Origin: Nitrospira sp.
Lineage (GTDB): Bacteria > Nitrospirota > Nitrospiria > Nitrospirales > Nitrospiraceae
NCBI GenBank assembly: GCA_015904055.1
Contig: JABMDE010000062.1
Span: 3,313 to 17,148 of the forward strand
Length of the DNA stretch: 13,836 nt
Reading direction: 5' to 3'
A model generated the notes under the pieces. The model was not told the DNA's origin and searched no databases. It saw only the letters and a list, made by a program, of their open reading frames with translations. A program made the translations under genes and the position numbers. Position 1 is the stretch's first letter, and the number at the start of each line of letters is the position of its first letter. Shown here in pieces: positions 12,603-13,836 of this stretch.

Positions 12603-12659
12603 GGGGACAGACACCACGCGTGGTGCGGGGAAGGGTGTCAGTCCCCAAGCTCCGATAGG
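12603..12659. repeat. REP-like hairpin repeat, copy 2
   Basis: Stem GGGGACAGACACC (12603-12615) and GGTGTCAGTCCCC (12634-12646), same orientation as copy 1. It lies between the convergent ends of the hydrolase gene and trpS and could act as a transcript-end hairpin for either, although no T tract follows. Confidence 0.8.
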
Positions 12660-12687
12660 TTTATGACGAACTCTTGAATAACGCAGA

Positions 12688-13680
12688 CTAGATCTTCATC
12701 GCCTCGTTCACTTCATGCAGGGTGGCTTTCGCCACTTCTGATGCCCGCCGGCTGCCGGCTTGCACGATGTCTTCGACGCGGGAGGGATCGCCGAGCAGCT
12801 TCGCGCGTGCGTCCCAGACCGGTGTCAGCTGTTCGACGACTCGATCGGCGACCTGTTTCTTGCAATCGATGCAGCCGATCGCCGCGGTCCGGCAATCCTT
12901 GTTGATCTGATCTTGAACCGGTTGCGGCGAATAGATTTTGTGAAACTCGTAGACCGGGCAGATGTCGGGATTGCCCGGATCAGTTCGGCGTACGCGCGCC
13001 GGGTCGGTGACCATGGTCTTGAGCTTCTGGCGAACGGCCGGTTCGGCGTCGGATAGATTGATCGTATTGTGATAGCTCTTGCTCATTTTCCGGCCGTCGG
13101 TGCCGAGCACTTTGGGAAACCTGGTCAGATGTTCCTTTGGTTCGGGGAATACGGTCGTCTTGTAGATGTCATTGAATCGCCGGGCGAGTTCTCTCGTCAA
13201 TTCCAGATGAGGGAGTTGGTCTTTTCCTACCGGCACAAAATCCGGCTTGTATAAGAGGATATCGGCGGCCTGCAGAACCGGGTATCCGAGAAAGCCGTAG
13301 GTGGTGAGATCTTTTTCCTTAATCTCTTCCTGTTTTTCTTTGTAGGTCGGGTTGCGTTCCAGCCACGTGACAGGGGTCATCATTGAGAGCAGGAGATGCA
13401 GGATCGCATGTTCCGGAATGCGGGACTGGATGAAGATCGTACATCGTTCGGGATCGATGCCTCCGGCAAGCCAATCGATCAGCATCTCGCGCACGAATGT
13501 GCGTATGCGGGTCGTGTCGGCATAGTTGGTCGAGAGCGCATGCCAATCGGCGACAAAAAAGTAACAGTCGTACTCTGCTTGTAGCGCTTTCCAGTTTTCC
13601 AGGGCGCCCAAGTAGTTGCCCAAATGCATGAGTCCGCTAGGCTGCATGCCGCTGAGGACTCGTCTGCGCGGCGTTGTCAT
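12688..13680 (-). CDS. trpS: Tryptophanyl-tRNA synthetase
   Basis: 330 residues, a normal length. This class I aminoacyl-tRNA synthetase charges tRNA-Trp in the cytoplasm. The HIGH-type motif is HLGN (19-22) in GMQPSGLMHLGNYLGA; KMSKS is at 198-202. Cys241, Cys263, Cys270 and Cys273 form C-x21-C-x6-C-x2-C near the C-terminal domain, very close to the [4Fe-4S]-binding pattern described for Thermotoga TrpRS, so this is probably an iron-sulfur TrpRS. The ATG overlaps the stop of the upstream gene by four bases (ATGA), and GGAGGAGG lies just upstream, which indicates translational coupling. In related genomes trpS is often followed by scpA/scpB; here it is followed by the REP repeat and the accessory region. 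Confidence 0.95.
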   Translation of the reverse strand: MTTPRRRVLSGMQPSGLMHLGNYLGALENWKALQAEYDCYFFVADWHALSTNYADTTRIRTFVREMLIDWLAGGIDPERCTIFIQSRIPEHAILHLLLSMMTPVTWLERNPTYKEKQEEIKEKDLTTYGFLGYPVLQAADILLYKPDFVPVGKDQLPHLELTRELARRFNDIYKTTVFPEPKEHLTRFPKVLGTDGRKMSKSYHNTINLSDAEPAVRQKLKTMVTDPARVRRTDPGNPDICPVYEFHKIYSPQPVQDQINKDCRTAAIGCIDCKKQVADRVVEQLTPVWDARAKLLGDPSRVEDIVQAGSRRASEVAKATLHEVNEAMKI

Positions 13681-13836
13681 TGGGATCCTCCTCCGAAGCC
13701 GAGTGTCGTCGATAAGATTGTGTTTGAAAGACCTAACGCGAACGTGTTGGTGATGGTATGGATCACGCGCAGCTCCTTGTCGAAGACGATGAGGCCGACC
13801 AGAATCATCATGCCGTAGGGCTCCATGCGCAGCAGT
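13677..13836 (-). CDS. C-terminal end of a site-2-protease-like membrane protein (5' part outside window)
   Basis: The last 52 codons are visible, beginning LLRMEPYGMMILVGLIVF and ending TTLGFGGGSQ before a TGA that overlaps the trpS start. The R-x-EPYG followed by a hydrophobic helix matches the C-terminal part of M50 / site-2-protease family proteins, intramembrane zinc metalloproteases. This gene commonly precedes trpS in Nitrospira-like and deltaproteobacterial gene orders, as I recall. The catalytic HExxH is outside the window, so the call rests on the C terminus and the context. Confidence 0.6.
   Translation of the reverse strand, partial: LLRMEPYGMMILVGLIVFDKELRVIHTITNTFALGLSNTILSTTLGFGGGSQ

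Noticed and set aside
11812..12659. CRISPR array
   Set aside because: There are only two copies of a hairpin repeat 791 bp apart; no regular spacers exist anywhere in the window.

Overview
The window looks like a piece of chromosome from a GC-rich Gram-negative bacterium. It has lipoproteins with lipoboxes, Sec signal peptides, Shine-Dalgarno (SD) sites, and GTG starts that can be chosen by SD position. The mix of protein families (DUF5069, a Ycf46-like AAA ATPase, small exported proteins, and a trpS directly behind a site-2-protease gene) fits Nitrospira (Nitrospirota) best. That assignment is my inference from family recall, not a search result.

The left two thirds (about 1-9400) is a tandem segmental duplication with a unit of about 5.56 kb. 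Each copy carries the same four genes. Leftward run a coiled-coil lipoprotein, a Ycf46-like AAA+ ATPase, and an NlpC/P60 cysteine-peptidase lipoprotein. Divergently, rightward, runs a small exported protein. Copy A is 1-3839 and its last gene is cut by the window edge; copy B is 5557-9400. The AAA ATPases differ at 8 of 519 residues. In contrast, a block of about 280 bp covering both signal peptides and the divergent promoter region is strongly diverged, with sharp edges. Inside it the promoter hexamers of both directions are preserved, so the two paralogues act as a footprint of each other.

Copy A fuses on its right to a 5'-truncated, frameshifted DUF5069 gene. Then come a small exported Pro/Ala-rich and Lys/Gly-rich protein with a strong terminator, and a conserved hypothetical gene on the minus strand. 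Copy B continues into a glyoxalase-II-like metallo-beta-lactamase (MBL) hydrolase. Several genes here have a -10 hexamer only 6-9 nt before the start codon and no SD site, which suggests leaderless or near-leaderless mRNAs.

The right third (about 10050-12690) is accessory-looking. It holds a small Cys-containing ORF and two adjacent small genes whose products carry HEPN-like R-x(4-5)-H motifs. A long imperfect palindrome lies between those two genes, and an integron attC-like site follows the second. Next comes an RBBP9/YdeN-type alpha/beta hydrolase that has lost its nucleophile elbow, bracketed by two copies of a REP-like hairpin repeat.

The right edge returns to core genes on the minus strand: trpS, with a four-cysteine pattern typical of [4Fe-4S] tryptophanyl-tRNA synthetases, translationally coupled to the 3' end of a site-2-protease-like membrane protein gene.
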